A DNA stretch of 64,000 bases, from positions 57,544-121,543 of the forward strand of contig NZ_JAJOMA010000022.1 in the NCBI RefSeq assembly GCF_021129235.1, given 5' to 3'. The position numbers were made by a program, and so were the translations under genes. Every line of letters starts with the position of its first letter. Position 1 is the stretch's first letter. The stretch comes from Kineosporia mesophila. GTDB taxonomy: Bacteria; Actinomycetota; Actinomycetes; Actinomycetales; Kineosporiaceae. This document shows, piece by piece, positions 47,233-57,014 of the stretch. Below the pieces are notes generated by a model. That model was not told the origin of the DNA. It did no database searches and was given only the letters and a program-made list of their open reading frames with translations.

Positions 47233-47451
47233 GACGCGGCCGACTCTAGTGGTGCCCCCCGACAGATCACGTCCGGTTCAACGCCCCGTTCGACGGATTC
47301 GTCCCCTTATTTTCGCTCAGGGTTCTACGGATGCGGGGGTGCACCCTCGCCCGACGCGTGCCATCGGCACCAAACGCCGGGACGGCCACGATTGAGCCGA
47401 CGGCGCGAAAGCTGTCCGGAAAGCTGTATTCGCAGGCCATAGGCACCTAAC

Positions 47452-48102
47452 ATGTCCGTCGTGTCCCAGCACTATGCGTTCACCGACAACGTCCGTGACC
47501 TCTCGAACAACGACGGCTTCCAGTTCGAGTTCTACTGCGAGCGTTGCGGCAACGGTCACCGGTCCCCGTTCGTGCGGGACAAGGTGGAGATGGCGCAGAA
47601 CGTTCTGCGCACCGTCGGCAACTTCCTCGGCGGGAACGCCGGCCGGATCGGCAACCTGGCCAATTACTGGGACCGCGGAACCAATTCCGCGGCCAAGGAC
47701 AAGGCGATGAGCGAGGCGGTCGAGACCGTCCGCCACGAGTTCCGCCAGTGCCGGGGCTGCAGCGACTGGGTGTGTCACCAGGTCTGCTGGAACGACCAGG
47801 TCGGCCAGTGCGCCCGGTGCTCACCGTTCGTGCACGAGGAACTGTCCCGCGCCCAGTCCCAGGCCCAGGTGCAGCAGATGTACGACCAGGCCCGGTCCGT
47901 CGACTGGAACAAGGACCTCGACGTCTCCGCGCGCAGCGTGGTCACCTGCCCGCACTGCTCCGCGAAGGTGGACGGCGGCAAGTTCTGCTCCAGCTGCGGC
48001 CAGCAGTTCCAGCAGAAGCAGGCCTGCCCGGGCTGCGAGTCCACGAAGAACGTTCCGGGGGCGGCCTTCTGCTCGGAGTGCGGTTCCTCGATGCATCACT
48101 GA
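47452..48102 (+). CDS. Multi-zinc-ribbon protein, function unknown
   Basis: A soluble 216-residue protein with clustered CxxC pairs: CERC near residue 29, CRGC/CHQVC/CARC in the middle (about 99-122), then CPHC...CSSC and CPGC...CSEC near the C terminus. This gives at least four candidate zinc sites. The last two are double-zinc-ribbon-like; the first part with DGFQFEFYCERCGNGHRSPF is less familiar. ATG 47452 has no Shine-Dalgarno; GTG 47461 is an alternative. Possibly nucleic-acid or protein binding; unassigned. Confidence 0.8.
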   Translation: MSVVSQHYAFTDNVRDLSNNDGFQFEFYCERCGNGHRSPFVRDKVEMAQNVLRTVGNFLGGNAGRIGNLANYWDRGTNSAAKDKAMSEAVETVRHEFRQCRGCSDWVCHQVCWNDQVGQCARCSPFVHEELSRAQSQAQVQQMYDQARSVDWNKDLDVSARSVVTCPHCSAKVDGGKFCSSCGQQFQQKQACPGCESTKNVPGAAFCSECGSSMHH

Positions 48103-48129
48103 GGTCCGGTTCTCCACCGGCCGGTTTTT
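48103..48129 (+). terminator. Terminator downstream of the zinc-ribbon gene
   Basis: A short GC stem (GG-CCGG with CCGG-CC, one bulged T) directly after the stop is followed by five T's, the best U-tract in this part of the window. Confidence 0.6.
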
Positions 48130-48214
48130 CCCCAGGTAGGCAAGACCCGGGGTTTGTCCACAGGTGGCCTTTCGCGGCTGACGGGGAACGGGCTCGCGTC
48201 GCAGGCTTTTGACC

Positions 48215-48574
48215 ATGCAGATGGCGAAGGCCGAACTCGGCCGGTACGGAGAAGATCTGGCGGCCGCCCACCTGAGGGCGACGGGCTGTCAGATCATGGC
48301 ACGCAACTGGCGGTGCCGGGTCGGGGAGATCGACCTGGTGGCGCTGGAAGGTCAGTGCCTGGTCGTGTGCGAGGTGAAGACCCGGCAGTCGCTCCGGGCG
48401 GGTGACCCGTTCGAGGCTGTCACCGCCGTGAAGGTGAGTCGGCTGCGCCGCCTGACCGGCTTCTGGCTGGCGTCGCAGGACCGGTTCTTCCGCGACGTGC
48501 GCGTCGACGTGGTCGGCATCGTGCGCCCGTCCAGCGGCACCACGCGCATGGTGCACCTGAAGGGGGTGCTCTGA
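48215..48574 (+). CDS. yraN: UPF0102 (YraN) nuclease-fold protein
   Basis: A protein of about 119 residues with the endonuclease-like core: LGRYGEDLAAAHL, VGEIDLVA with the catalytic-type aspartate and CEVKTR with the E-x-K pair. It is nearly always encoded with comM and dprA, and its role is unknown. ATG 48215 or ATG 48221 fits the family start; TTG 48209 is also possible. The TGATG overlap with comM indicates coupling. Confidence 0.92.
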   Translation: MQMAKAELGRYGEDLAAAHLRATGCQIMARNWRCRVGEIDLVALEGQCLVVCEVKTRQSLRAGDPFEAVTAVKVSRLRRLTGFWLASQDRFFRDVRVDVVGIVRPSSGTTRMVHLKGVL

Positions 48575-50211
48575 TGGCGATGGGCCGGGCGCTGTCCGTC
48601 GCCATCGTCGGCATGGCCGGGCACGTGATCGACGTGGAGGCCGACATTGCTCTGGGGCTACCGGCTTTCACCCTGGTCGGACTGCCCGACGCCTCGCTCA
48701 CCGAGTCCCGTGACCGGGTGCGGGCCGCCTGTGCCAACTCCGGGCACCCCCTGCCGCAGCGTCGCATCACGGTGAATCTGTCCCCGGCGGCGCTCCCCAA
48801 GGCCGGTAGCGGGTTCGACCTGGCTATCGCGGTGGCCCTGCTCACCGCCCAGGCGGTGCTGGACACGTCCGTGGTGCAGAACTACGTCCACATCGGCGAA
48901 CTCGGGCTCAACGGCCGGGCCCGCCCGGTGCGGGGAGTGCTGCCGGCGACGCTCGCGGCGGTGCGCAGCGGGCATCCCGACGTGGTCGTGCCCGCGGCCA
49001 ATGCCGCCGAGGCCCGGCTGGTGCCCGGCGCCCGGGTGCACGCGATGAGTACCCTCGCCGATCTGATCCACCTGCACGGCGGCACCGCCGCAGGCGCGCC
49101 GGTCCAGGCGCATCAGCCTGCGCTGCTGCAGATCTCGCCGCGGAGCGTCCCCCTCGCCGAGTCCGTCGACGATTCGGTGGACCCGGGCGACGTGCTGGTT
49201 CGGCCCCGAGATCTGGCCCCGCTGCGGAACCCGGTCCGTTCCGGCCCGCAGCCCGACCTGTCCGACGTGATCGGCCAGACAGAGGCCCGCCAGGCCCTGG
49301 AACTCGCCGCCGCCGGAGGGCATCACCTGCTGCTGATGGGGCCGCCCGGCACCGGGAAGACGTTGCTCGCCTCCCGGTTGCCGGGGCTTCTGCCCGACCT
49401 GAACGACGACGAGGCAGTGGAGGTGACGGCGGTGCACTCGGTGGCCGGCACCCTCGATCCACAGACCGGCCTGATTCGCCGTCCGCCGTTCCAGAACCCG
49501 CATCACACCTGCACCGTCGTCTCGATGGTCGGCGGTGGCAGCGGGCTCCCGCATCCGGGAGCTGCCTCGCTGGCGCATCGGGGCATCCTGTTTCTGGACG
49601 AGGCGGGCGAGTTTCACAGTCAGGTGCTGGACTCGCTGCGGCAGCCTCTCGAGCACGGCGACCTGGTGATCCACCGGGCCAACGGCAGCGCCCGCTTCCC
49701 GGCGCGATTCCTGTTGGTCCTGGCCAGCAATCCGTGCCCGTGCGGTTTCGCCGTCGGTAAGGGGCTGGACTGTGTGTGCGCCCCGGTGGCGCGACGACGG
49801 TACCTGTCCAGGCTTTCGGGTCCGTTACTCGACCGGGTCGACCTACAGGTCGACGTGCTGCCGGTGTCCCGTGCCGACATGGCGGCGGGAGACCGGGCGG
49901 AGAGCTCCGCCACCGTGAGACGCCGGGTTCTGGCGGCCCGGGCGATCGCCCGGGACCGGCTGGTCGGCACCTCGTGGACCTGCAACGGTGAGATCTCCGG
50001 CAGCTACCTACGGGGGCCACTGAGACTCTCCCCGAAGGTGACCCAGGACGTCGACCGGGCGCTGGACAACGGCCGGCTCTCAATTCGCGGCCACGACAGG
50101 GTGTTGAGAGTTTCCTGGACTGTTGCCGACCTGGCGGGACGCTCCGAGCCCGACCGCGACGACGTGTCCCGGGCGCTGATGTTACGCCGGCGTGGCCAGG
50201 TGTCGGTGTGA
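48574..50211 (+). CDS. comM: YifB/ComM family Mg-chelatase-like AAA+ ATPase
   Basis: A 545-residue AAA+ protein. The N-terminal Lon-protease-like fold domain begins VAIVGMAGHVIDVEADI and contains GLPDASLTESRDRVRAA. The AAA+ module has GPPGTGKTLLASRLPGL near residue 258 and Walker B ILFLDEAGEF. A C-terminal Mg-chelatase-like domain ends with the DRVLRVSWTVADL block. In Vibrio and Acinetobacter ComM is a helicase promoting branch migration during natural transformation; that role is only inferred here. Overlaps dprA by 4 bp. Confidence 0.94.
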   Translation: MAMGRALSVAIVGMAGHVIDVEADIALGLPAFTLVGLPDASLTESRDRVRAACANSGHPLPQRRITVNLSPAALPKAGSGFDLAIAVALLTAQAVLDTSVVQNYVHIGELGLNGRARPVRGVLPATLAAVRSGHPDVVVPAANAAEARLVPGARVHAMSTLADLIHLHGGTAAGAPVQAHQPALLQISPRSVPLAESVDDSVDPGDVLVRPRDLAPLRNPVRSGPQPDLSDVIGQTEARQALELAAAGGHHLLLMGPPGTGKTLLASRLPGLLPDLNDDEAVEVTAVHSVAGTLDPQTGLIRRPPFQNPHHTCTVVSMVGGGSGLPHPGAASLAHRGILFLDEAGEFHSQVLDSLRQPLEHGDLVIHRANGSARFPARFLLVLASNPCPCGFAVGKGLDCVCAPVARRRYLSRLSGPLLDRVDLQVDVLPVSRADMAAGDRAESSATVRRRVLAARAIARDRLVGTSWTCNGEISGSYLRGPLRLSPKVTQDVDRALDNGRLSIRGHDRVLRVSWTVADLAGRSEPDRDDVSRALMLRRRGQVSV

Positions 50212-51626
50212 GCGGGGGAGAGACGATCCGGGAGAACCCGGAGGGAGTGTGGACGGTCCGGAACCGGCCGCCCGGAATCGAGCTGGGTGATGTTCCGATG
50301 ATCGGAGGCCTTTCACCCACGACGGAGATCGGTGAGACGGACGCGATCGAGCTGGATGACCTCCGGGTGGGCAGAGAGGGCACGTCGGAAACAGAGGACG
50401 ACGCGGTCGGCGGGGCGGTGCGCGACGGCATGGATGGGGTCGGGGTAGCTGATCGTGACGGGTCTGGTCGTGGCGGGGGCGGCGGGCAGTGGAGTGCCGG
50501 CGACGATGCCGATCACGAGGAGCGTCTGGCCCGGGTGGCCTGGAGCAGGCTGGCGGAGCCGGGAGACGTCCGGGCCGGTGAGCTGGTGGCCCGCCGGGGT
50601 GCCGTGGCCGCGCTGGCCGAGGTGCGGGCCGGGCTCGGCGAGGAGCGTTATGTCAAGCGTCTTGTCGCGCTCGATCCGGCGCGTGACCTGCACAATCTCC
50701 AGATGCTCGGCGGCCGGTTGCTGATCCCGTCCGACCCGGAATGGCCCGACAGCCTGAACCGGCTGGAGGCCGGGATGCCGTTCTGCCTGTACGTCCGGGG
50801 TCCGATGCGCCTGAACGAGGCGTGCGTCGTCTCGGTCTCGATCGTCGGGGCGCGTGCGGCCACCAGCTACGGCGAGCATGTGGCCGCCGATCTGGGCACG
50901 GGGTGTGCGGACCGGGGTATCACCGTCGTCTCCGGGGCCGCGCTGGGTATCGACGCGGCTGCGCACCGAGGGGCGCTCGCCGTGAGCGGTCCCACCCTGG
51001 CGGTGCTGGCCGGTGGGCTCGACCGGGCCTACCCGCCGACGAACGAGCTGCTGATCGGTGAGATCGGGAGGTACGGAGCACTGGTCAGCGAGGTGCCGCC
51101 CGGTCAGGTGCCGACGAAATGGCGCTTCATCTTCCGCAACCGCATCATCGCGGCCCTCGGCCGGGCCACCTGCGTGGTCGAGGCCGGCAACCGCTCGGGC
51201 ACGATGGGCACCGCCAACTGGGCCGACCGCCTGAGCATCCCGGTCGGGGCGGTGCCCGGCCCGATCACGTCACCCTCGTCGTACGGCGCCCACCGGTTGC
51301 TCCGCAACGGCGCGGTCTGTGTCACCTCAGCCGATGAACTCTGCGAACTGGTCGGCCCGATCGGGACTTTCATGGCCGAGGACGAGACCGTCCCGGCGGC
51401 GGAGTACGACGGCCTCGAGCCCCGCGACCTGCACGTGCTCGACGCGCTGCCGTCACGCAAGGGAGTGCTGGTGTCGGTGCTGTGCACGACGACCGGGGCC
51501 CAGGAGAGGTCCGTGATCGCGTCGCTGGCCCGGCTGGAACTGCGCCGGCTGGCCGAGCGGGAGGGTGACGGCTGGCGCCGGGCCCCTGCCCGTTCGCGCC
51601 GGAAACCACTGGGATCCGGCCGATGA
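50208..51626 (+). CDS. dprA: DNA-processing protein DprA with N-terminal extension
   Basis: Protects incoming single-stranded DNA and loads RecA. The Rossmann-like core holds VSIVGARAATSYG near residue 208, SGAALGIDAAAHRGAL, LDRAYPPTNELL and FRNRIIAAL, followed by GTMGTANWA. A winged-helix-like end lies at about residues 405-465. The first 100 residues are acidic/glycine-rich and disordered, longer than in most DprA proteins (472 residues in total). GTG 50208 is set by the overlap with comM; a later start is possible. Confidence 0.93.
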   Translation: MSGGETIRENPEGVWTVRNRPPGIELGDVPMIGGLSPTTEIGETDAIELDDLRVGREGTSETEDDAVGGAVRDGMDGVGVADRDGSGRGGGGGQWSAGDDADHEERLARVAWSRLAEPGDVRAGELVARRGAVAALAEVRAGLGEERYVKRLVALDPARDLHNLQMLGGRLLIPSDPEWPDSLNRLEAGMPFCLYVRGPMRLNEACVVSVSIVGARAATSYGEHVAADLGTGCADRGITVVSGAALGIDAAAHRGALAVSGPTLAVLAGGLDRAYPPTNELLIGEIGRYGALVSEVPPGQVPTKWRFIFRNRIIAALGRATCVVEAGNRSGTMGTANWADRLSIPVGAVPGPITSPSSYGAHRLLRNGAVCVTSADELCELVGPIGTFMAEDETVPAAEYDGLEPRDLHVLDALPSRKGVLVSVLCTTTGAQERSVIASLARLELRRLAEREGDGWRRAPARSRRKPLGSGR

Positions 51627-51709
51627 CGTACCAGCTGCCGTCAGTCGTCGGTTGGCCCTGTCCGGTCCTGGCTTCAGCCCCGGCGGCCGGCGGCTCGGTC
51701 GTTCGATCG

Positions 51710-52693
51710 TCAGTGCTGGTCTGCGGACTCGTCGATCAGTTCCCGGGCGCCTTGCCGCAGCAGGGTGATGGCGACGGAGGTGCCGAGCAGGACCGGGTCC
51801 GAGGTGCTGCCGGTCTCCTCGGCCTCCAGGGAGGTCTTGCCGTCCAGGGAGAAGACCATGGCGCGCAGGGTGAGGCGACCGTCGGGCAGGGACGACGCGA
51901 ATCCGGCGATCGGGCTGTTGCAGTGACCCTGCAACACGTGCAGGAGCATCCGCTCGGCCGTGGTCTGCCGCCAGGTGTCGGTGCTGCCCAGACGGCCGAC
52001 GAGTTCGATGGTGTCCGCGTCGTTCTCCCGGCACTGCAGACCGAGGACACCGGCACCGATCGGCGGGCACATCGTCCCCACATCGAGGATCTGGGTGGCG
52101 CGTGCCGTCTCGCCGATGCGCTCCAGGCCGGAGTAGGCGAGCAGGAGGGCGTCGGCGTGCCCGGCCTCCAGCTTGGCCAGCCGGTTGTTGGCGTTGCCGC
52201 GGATCGGCACGGTGGTCAGGTGCGGGTAGTGGCGGGACAGCTGGGCGATGCGACGGACGGCGGAGGTGCCGATGCGGGTGCCCGGGGGCAGCTGGTCGAG
52301 GGAGAGGCCGCCGGGGTGGATGAGGGCGTCCCGTACGTCGTCGCGTTCCAGGTAGCAGGCGAACGTGGTGCCGGCCGGCACCGGACGGTCGCCGGGAACG
52401 TCCTTCATGCAGTGCACGGCCAGGTCGACCTCGCCGGACAGGAGCAGCTGGTCGACCTCCTTGGTGAAGGCGCCCTTGCCACCGAGGTCGGACAGGGCGC
52501 CAGGCCAGCGGTCCCCGCTGGTGGTGACGGGGACGACCTCGACCGTCAGCCCGGGCACCAGGGCGGTGAGCTCGGTGCGCACACGCTCGACCTGGGCCAG
52601 CGCCATCGGGGACGACCGGGTACCGATCCGGACGAGACGTTTTCCCGGTGTGTCGGGGGGTCGATTCATCCCCCGGAGACTAGTCCTGCTCAT
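51710..52693 (-). CDS. hemC: Divergent hydroxymethylbilane synthase-like protein
   Basis: The fold is that of porphobilinogen deaminase: [38 protein letters not shown] (equivalent of the HSxKDxP aspartate) and GTSAVRR. The cofactor cysteine is kept but in an altered box, [10 protein letters not shown], where EGGCQVPIG is usual. [12 protein letters not shown] replaces IRGNVDTRL and GAGVLGLQC replaces GQGALAIE. No other hem gene is near, so it may be a second, specialised HemC. The start is uncertain (ATG 52693, ATG 52669 or the frame limit 52711). Confidence 0.8.
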   Translation of the reverse strand: MSRTSLRGMNRPPDTPGKRLVRIGTRSSPMALAQVERVRTELTALVPGLTVEVVPVTTSGDRWPGALSDLGGKGAFTKEVDQLLLSGEVDLAVHCMKDVPGDRPVPAGTTFACYLERDDVRDALIHPGGLSLDQLPPGTRIGTSAVRRIAQLSRHYPHLTTVPIRGNANNRLAKLEAGHADALLLAYSGLERIGETARATQILDVGTMCPPIGAGVLGLQCRENDADTIELVGRLGSTDTWRQTTAERMLLHVLQGHCNSPIAGFASSLPDGRLTLRAMVFSLDGKTSLEAEETGSTSDPVLLGTSVAITLLRQGARELIDESADQH

Positions 52694-52719
52694 GACACCT
52701 GCACGGCACACCGCCCCCT

Positions 52720-53784
52720 GTGCTTGAGCCGTACGCCCGAAAGGTGGACGGTGAGCAGATGCCCGACCAGTCCCCTGACCGATCGACCGAGCCCGCCGGC
52801 GTCCTCAATTCCCCGTACGTCAGGAATGCACACGACGAAATCCTGGTGGAGGAGTTCGCCCGTCATCTGGCGGTGGAGCGCAACCTCTCCGAGCACACCG
52901 TGCGGGCTTACTCGACCGACGCCACCGAGCTCCTGCGACACGCCCGGAGCGCGGTCGGCACCGATCGGGCGCTCGACGACCTGCTCACGCTCGCCGTGCT
53001 GCGTTCCTGGCTGGCGTCGATGTCCACGGCGGGCCAGGCCCGGGCCAGTCTGGCGCGGCGGGCGGCGAGTGCCCGGGCGCTGAGCCGCTGGCTGTTCCGC
53101 GGTGGACGGCTCGCCACCGATCCGGGAGCCCGGCTGCAAGCACCGAAGCGAGGGCAGCAGCTGCCGGGTGTCCTGCGCCAGGACCAGGCCCGGGGCGCTC
53201 TGGTCGAGGCTGCAGGCGCGGTCGAGAACGGCCTGACGGAAACCGGTTCGGCAGCTCTCAAGGTCCCGGCCGGCGACCCGATGCTCGTCCGTGACCTGGC
53301 TCTTCTGGAGCTGCTGTACGCGACTGGCGTCCGAGTGGGTGAACTTTGTTCGCTCGACGTCGACGACATCGACCGGGAACGTCGCACGATCCGGGTCCTG
53401 GGCAAGGGCGGTAAGGAACGCGTCGTTCCGTTCGGAGTACCGGCGGCCACTGCGGTGAATGCCTGGCTGGATCGCGGGAGACCGGCTCTGACCAGCGAAA
53501 ACAGCGGAGCGGCGGCATTTTTGGGAAAACGGGGGGGTCGGGTCAACCAGCGTCAAGTCCGACAGGTGGTGCATCAGGCACTCGAACGGGTGAAAGGCGC
53601 GCCATCGCTTGGCCCGCACGGGTTACGTCACAGCGCCGCGACTCATCTTCTTGACGGCGGCGCGGACCTTCGTAGCGTACAGGAACTGCTCGGTCACGCT
53701 ACGCTCACGACTACGCAGCTCTACACCCACGTTTCCGTGGAACGGCTGCGCGCGAGCTACCGTCAGGCCCACCCCAGGGCCTGA
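52720..53784 (+). CDS. xerC: Tyrosine recombinase XerC
   Basis: Chromosome dimer resolution recombinase acting at dif with XerD/FtsK. An N-terminal SAM-like core-binding domain (about residues 45-130) precedes the catalytic domain, which contains [11 protein letters not shown] (first Arg), [11 protein letters not shown] (Lys), [17 protein letters not shown] (His/Arg), [14 protein letters not shown] (His and catalytic Tyr). The 354-residue frame starts at GTG 52720; GTG 52744 or ATG 52759 would give a more typical length. It lies beside dprA and the sigma gene, the normal actinobacterial order. Confidence 0.92.
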   Translation: MLEPYARKVDGEQMPDQSPDRSTEPAGVLNSPYVRNAHDEILVEEFARHLAVERNLSEHTVRAYSTDATELLRHARSAVGTDRALDDLLTLAVLRSWLASMSTAGQARASLARRAASARALSRWLFRGGRLATDPGARLQAPKRGQQLPGVLRQDQARGALVEAAGAVENGLTETGSAALKVPAGDPMLVRDLALLELLYATGVRVGELCSLDVDDIDRERRTIRVLGKGGKERVVPFGVPAATAVNAWLDRGRPALTSENSGAAAFLGKRGGRVNQRQVRQVVHQALERVKGAPSLGPHGLRHSAATHLLDGGADLRSVQELLGHATLTTTQLYTHVSVERLRASYRQAHPRA

Positions 53785-53838
53785 GCACTACGAAGCAGCC
53801 TGACCGGATGACTAGGCGCTGAGCAGGGAGGGACCCGG

Positions 53839-54657
53839 GTGACTGCCGACAGCGACGCTCTCGTCGACGTGACCGCGGAGGACGCCGTCGCGGCCAACGA
53901 AGCCGCTTTGCGGGCGCGCTGGGAGAAGTTCAAGCTCACCGGCGACCAGACGACCCGCGAACGCCTGATTCTGCATTACTCGCCGCTCGTGAAGTACGTG
54001 GCCGGCCGGGTCGGTGTGGGTCTGCCGCCGAACATCGAGCAGGCTGATCTGGTGTCCTACGGCATCTTCGGCCTGATCGACGCCATCGAGAAGTTCGACA
54101 TCGACCGGGCGATCAAGTTCGAGACCTACGCGATCTCGCGGATCCGGGGCGCGATCATCGACGAGCTGCGGGCAATCGACTGGATCCCGCGATCGGTGCG
54201 CTACAAGGCCCGCGAGGTGGAGCGCGCCTACGCCTCCCTCGAGGGTGAGCTGCACCGTTCGCCCACCGAGCCCGAGGTGGCCGAGCGTCTGGGCATGACG
54301 CTGGAAGAGCTGCACGCCGTCTTCTCCCAGGTCTCGTACGTCAATGTGGTGGCGCTCGACGAGCTCCTCACGGTCGGCGGTGAGAAGGGCGACAAGCTCT
54401 CCCTGGTCGACACGCTCGAGGACACCAAGGCCGAGGACCCGGTCCAGGCGTTCGAGAGCGAGGAGACCAAGTTCATGCTCTCCCGCGCGATCAACCAGCT
54501 GCCGGAGCGGGAGAAGATCGTGGTGACCCTCTACTACTACGAGGGCCTCACCCTCGCCGAGATCGGCCGGGTGCTCGGTGTCACCGAGTCCCGGATCTGT
54601 CAGATGCACACCAAGGCCGTGATGCAGTTGCGGGGAAAGCTCTCCGAAGCGAGCTGA
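53839..54657 (+). CDS. whiG: FliA/WhiG-family sigma factor
   Basis: A 272-residue sigma-28-type factor. Region 2 contains [25 protein letters not shown] and [18 protein letters not shown]; region 3 begins [18 protein letters not shown]; region 4 holds [23 protein letters not shown] and [14 protein letters not shown]. In Streptomyces WhiG starts aerial-hypha sporulation, and in motile actinomycetes such factors also drive flagellar genes. GGGAGGGA precedes GTG 53839. No flagellar genes lie in the window, so sporulation or motility cannot be decided. Confidence 0.93.
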   Translation: MTADSDALVDVTAEDAVAANEAALRARWEKFKLTGDQTTRERLILHYSPLVKYVAGRVGVGLPPNIEQADLVSYGIFGLIDAIEKFDIDRAIKFETYAISRIRGAIIDELRAIDWIPRSVRYKAREVERAYASLEGELHRSPTEPEVAERLGMTLEELHAVFSQVSYVNVVALDELLTVGGEKGDKLSLVDTLEDTKAEDPVQAFESEETKFMLSRAINQLPEREKIVVTLYYYEGLTLAEIGRVLGVTESRICQMHTKAVMQLRGKLSEAS

Positions 54658-54760
54658 GAGCTGTCCAGCCGGGTGCTTTCCACAGGCCGGCACGACGGGC
54701 GGGTTGTCCACAACCCGCCCGTTCGCCGTTCCCGGCCTGCTTCCGGTCCGGCAGCCTGAA

Positions 54761-55384
54761 GTGGTGACGACGACACTGATGCTGATTCTCGGCGCTGTAC
54801 TTGGTCTCTCGCCGGTGACCCCGCCCCGGGCGGTTGATCCGGTCTCGAGCTGGGAGTGGCCGCTGCGGCCTCGCCCGGCGATCGTGCGGGGTTTCGCGGT
54901 GGGTCCGCACCCGTGGTCGCCCGGCCACCGCGGCGTAGATCTTGCAGGATCGTCTCAGCAGGCGGTGACCGCACCGTTCGGGGGCACGGTCAGTTTCTCC
55001 GGCGTGGTGGCCGGAACTCCGGTGGTCAGCATCGACCACGGCGGCGGTCTGGTCAGCAGCTTCGAACCGGTGCGCACCCGGGTGCACCGCGGCGAGGCGG
55101 TCGGCGCGGGGGCAGTGCTGGGCGAGCTGCTCGGCACCGGCCCGGGAAGTCACTGCCTGCCGGGAGTCTGCCTGCACTGGGGCGTGCGAAGAGACGGGAC
55201 CTACATGGATCCGCTGGAACTGCTGGGAATCTCCCGGGGGCCGGCGGTACTGCTCCCGCTGGATCCGGCTGTCGCCGTTCTCAGGCCGCGTGCCGCGCCT
55301 GTACCCGCGTCCAGGACGGCATCAGATCGGATGGCTCCCGCAACATCTCGGTCAGTGGCTTCTCCACGACCCGGTAAGCGATGA
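54761..55384 (+). CDS. M23-family (LytM) peptidase-like secreted protein
   Basis: A protein of about 207 residues: signal-peptide-like start (TTTLMLILGAVLGLSP), then WEWPL, HRGVDLAGS (zinc ligands of HxxxD) and CLHWGVRRDGTYMDPLELL. The usual HxH box is C-x-H here, as in other actinobacterial relatives, so the first histidine is missing and activity may differ. The C-terminal 40 residues are basic and disordered and run 104 bp antisense into the acyltransferase gene. GTG 54761 or 54764 puts the signal peptide at the start; TTG 54704 would add 19 atypical residues. Confidence 0.85.
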   Translation: MVTTTLMLILGAVLGLSPVTPPRAVDPVSSWEWPLRPRPAIVRGFAVGPHPWSPGHRGVDLAGSSQQAVTAPFGGTVSFSGVVAGTPVVSIDHGGGLVSSFEPVRTRVHRGEAVGAGAVLGELLGTGPGSHCLPGVCLHWGVRRDGTYMDPLELLGISRGPAVLLPLDPAVAVLRPRAAPVPASRTASDRMAPATSRSVASPRPGKR

Positions 55385-56348
55385 GCGACGAGACGAGCAC
55401 GGCCACCAGCGAGAAGACCAGGGCCGCGCCATGAATCAGCGAACTCTCGGGAAGCCGCACGAGCACCACCCGGCCGAGGGCGGTCAGGACGAGCACGTGC
55501 CACAGATACATCGAGTACGAGGCGTCGCCCACGGTCTGCAACCACTGCGGGGCGACCAGGTCCGAGCGGCGCTCGAGGCCGACGATCCCGTAGACGGCGA
55601 CGGCGATCGGCAGGCCGACCAGGGGGCGGTACCAGGGGCCCGGGAAGTCGCCCAGGGCCAGGACGGCGACAGCGCCGCTCACTCCGCCCAGGGTGAAGAG
55701 CCACGGCAGAACGAACGTCCCTCGCACGATCAGCCAGCCGACCACCGCGCCGAACAGGAACTCCAGCACGATGGGCGCGGCGGTGGTGGCCAGCCAGGGG
55801 TTGGACGACCCCTCGAACAGGTAGGCGAGCCCGACGGTCGCGGCGCCCCAGACGGTCAGCGCGGGCAGGCGCGCGGCCAGCGGCAGGAACAGCACCAACG
55901 CGAAGATCAGGTAGAAGTACAGCTCGAAAGTCAGCGTCCAGCCGACCATCAGCAGGGGCAGGCCGGGCTGGGGGAGCAGCAGCAGCGATTCCAGGATGCG
56001 CGGCGGGTCTTCCATCGAGGAGTTCACCATGTCCGGCTTCACCAGGAAGAGCGCCAGGATGGGCAGTGTGGCGATCCAGTAGGCCGGGTAGATCCGGATC
56101 GCGCGGCGCAGCAGGAACCGCCGCGCGGTCGCGTCGCCCGCGACCAGCCGTTTCGTGGTCACGACCATGATCAGGCCGCTGATCACGAAGAACAGGTCGA
56201 CCCCGGCCTGGCCCGGATCGTGCATGAACCCGGTCCAGTACCAGTCGCCGGCGAGCCACTTGCGCTCGATGCCGGACGAGTCGCTGATATGTGCGATGAC
56301 AACGGCCAGCGCGGCGATGCCGCGCAGGGCCTGGACGTTGCGAAGCAT
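55281..56348 (-). CDS. Acyltransferase 3 family membrane protein
   Basis: A 355-residue integral membrane O-acyltransferase with about ten helices. VQALRGIAALAVVIAH holds the R-x-x-A-x-x-V-x-x-H active-site motif at the N terminus; GVDLFFVISGLIMV and RFLLRRAIRIYPAYW are the other family blocks. It would acylate a surface sugar or polymer. ATG 56348 follows AGGCGG on the minus strand. The last 104 bp overlap the convergent M23 gene. Confidence 0.9.
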   Translation of the reverse strand: MLRNVQALRGIAALAVVIAHISDSSGIERKWLAGDWYWTGFMHDPGQAGVDLFFVISGLIMVVTTKRLVAGDATARRFLLRRAIRIYPAYWIATLPILALFLVKPDMVNSSMEDPPRILESLLLLPQPGLPLLMVGWTLTFELYFYLIFALVLFLPLAARLPALTVWGAATVGLAYLFEGSSNPWLATTAAPIVLEFLFGAVVGWLIVRGTFVLPWLFTLGGVSGAVAVLALGDFPGPWYRPLVGLPIAVAVYGIVGLERRSDLVAPQWLQTVGDASYSMYLWHVLVLTALGRVVLVRLPESSLIHGAALVFSLVAVLVSSLIAYRVVEKPLTEMLREPSDLMPSWTRVQARHAA

Positions 56349-57014
56349 CGAACCGCCTGTCGTCGATCGGCCCCCGCCGGTCGCTGGTCGCCGCGACGAC
56401 GGTAACCGGTGTTGCGTCTGATGCGCTCGATATTGCTGAAAAACTGTGGATCGAGAAAGTTGCCCGTCCTGTGGGTAGCCCATGGGAAAGCGGGTGAACC
56501 GTGCTCCTGAGGAGCTGGCCGCAGGGGTGGTGGGGTGTGTGACAAGCCCGACAACTGCGTGGGTCACGGGGTTGCCAGGCAGCTGCTGAACGAGCCACGG
56601 GCGATGCCGAGGCAGGATTCGGTGAACCTGGGATCCGATGGATGAACAGGGCTTCGGGGCCGGCGACGCGACACCATGACAGCGGTCACGTTCGGCCGAT
56701 GTGAGCGGACCCGCCGGTCCTGACCAGGGCAGTCCGGGTCTTGCGCGGTTCCTGCTGCCTTCGTCCACGGCAAACTCGGGGCGGACCGTGGCGAATCCGG
56801 GGCGACGTTGCGAACGTGGGACGACGACGTGGCCGAACGGTGCCGGGTGCCGGGTGCCGGGACCTCGGACGCCGTGACCCACCCTCGAAAAACCCGTGCC
56901 GACACAGGCGAGAACCGCTCTGGTGCCCGGTGAAGGGCCGTGAGTGATCCATCCTGGCCGGATCGGTCATCGGGAATTCGGGAAGTGGCGACCGGGGGAG
57001 TGCGCGGAAGGAAC
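56349..57014. other. Noncoding stretch upstream of the acyltransferase gene
   Basis: About 665 bp with no open frame of coding quality, no recognised family and no GATCATGC element. A three-copy GTGCCGGG repeat lies at about 56843-56867. It probably carries the promoter of the minus-strand acyltransferase gene. Confidence 0.45.
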
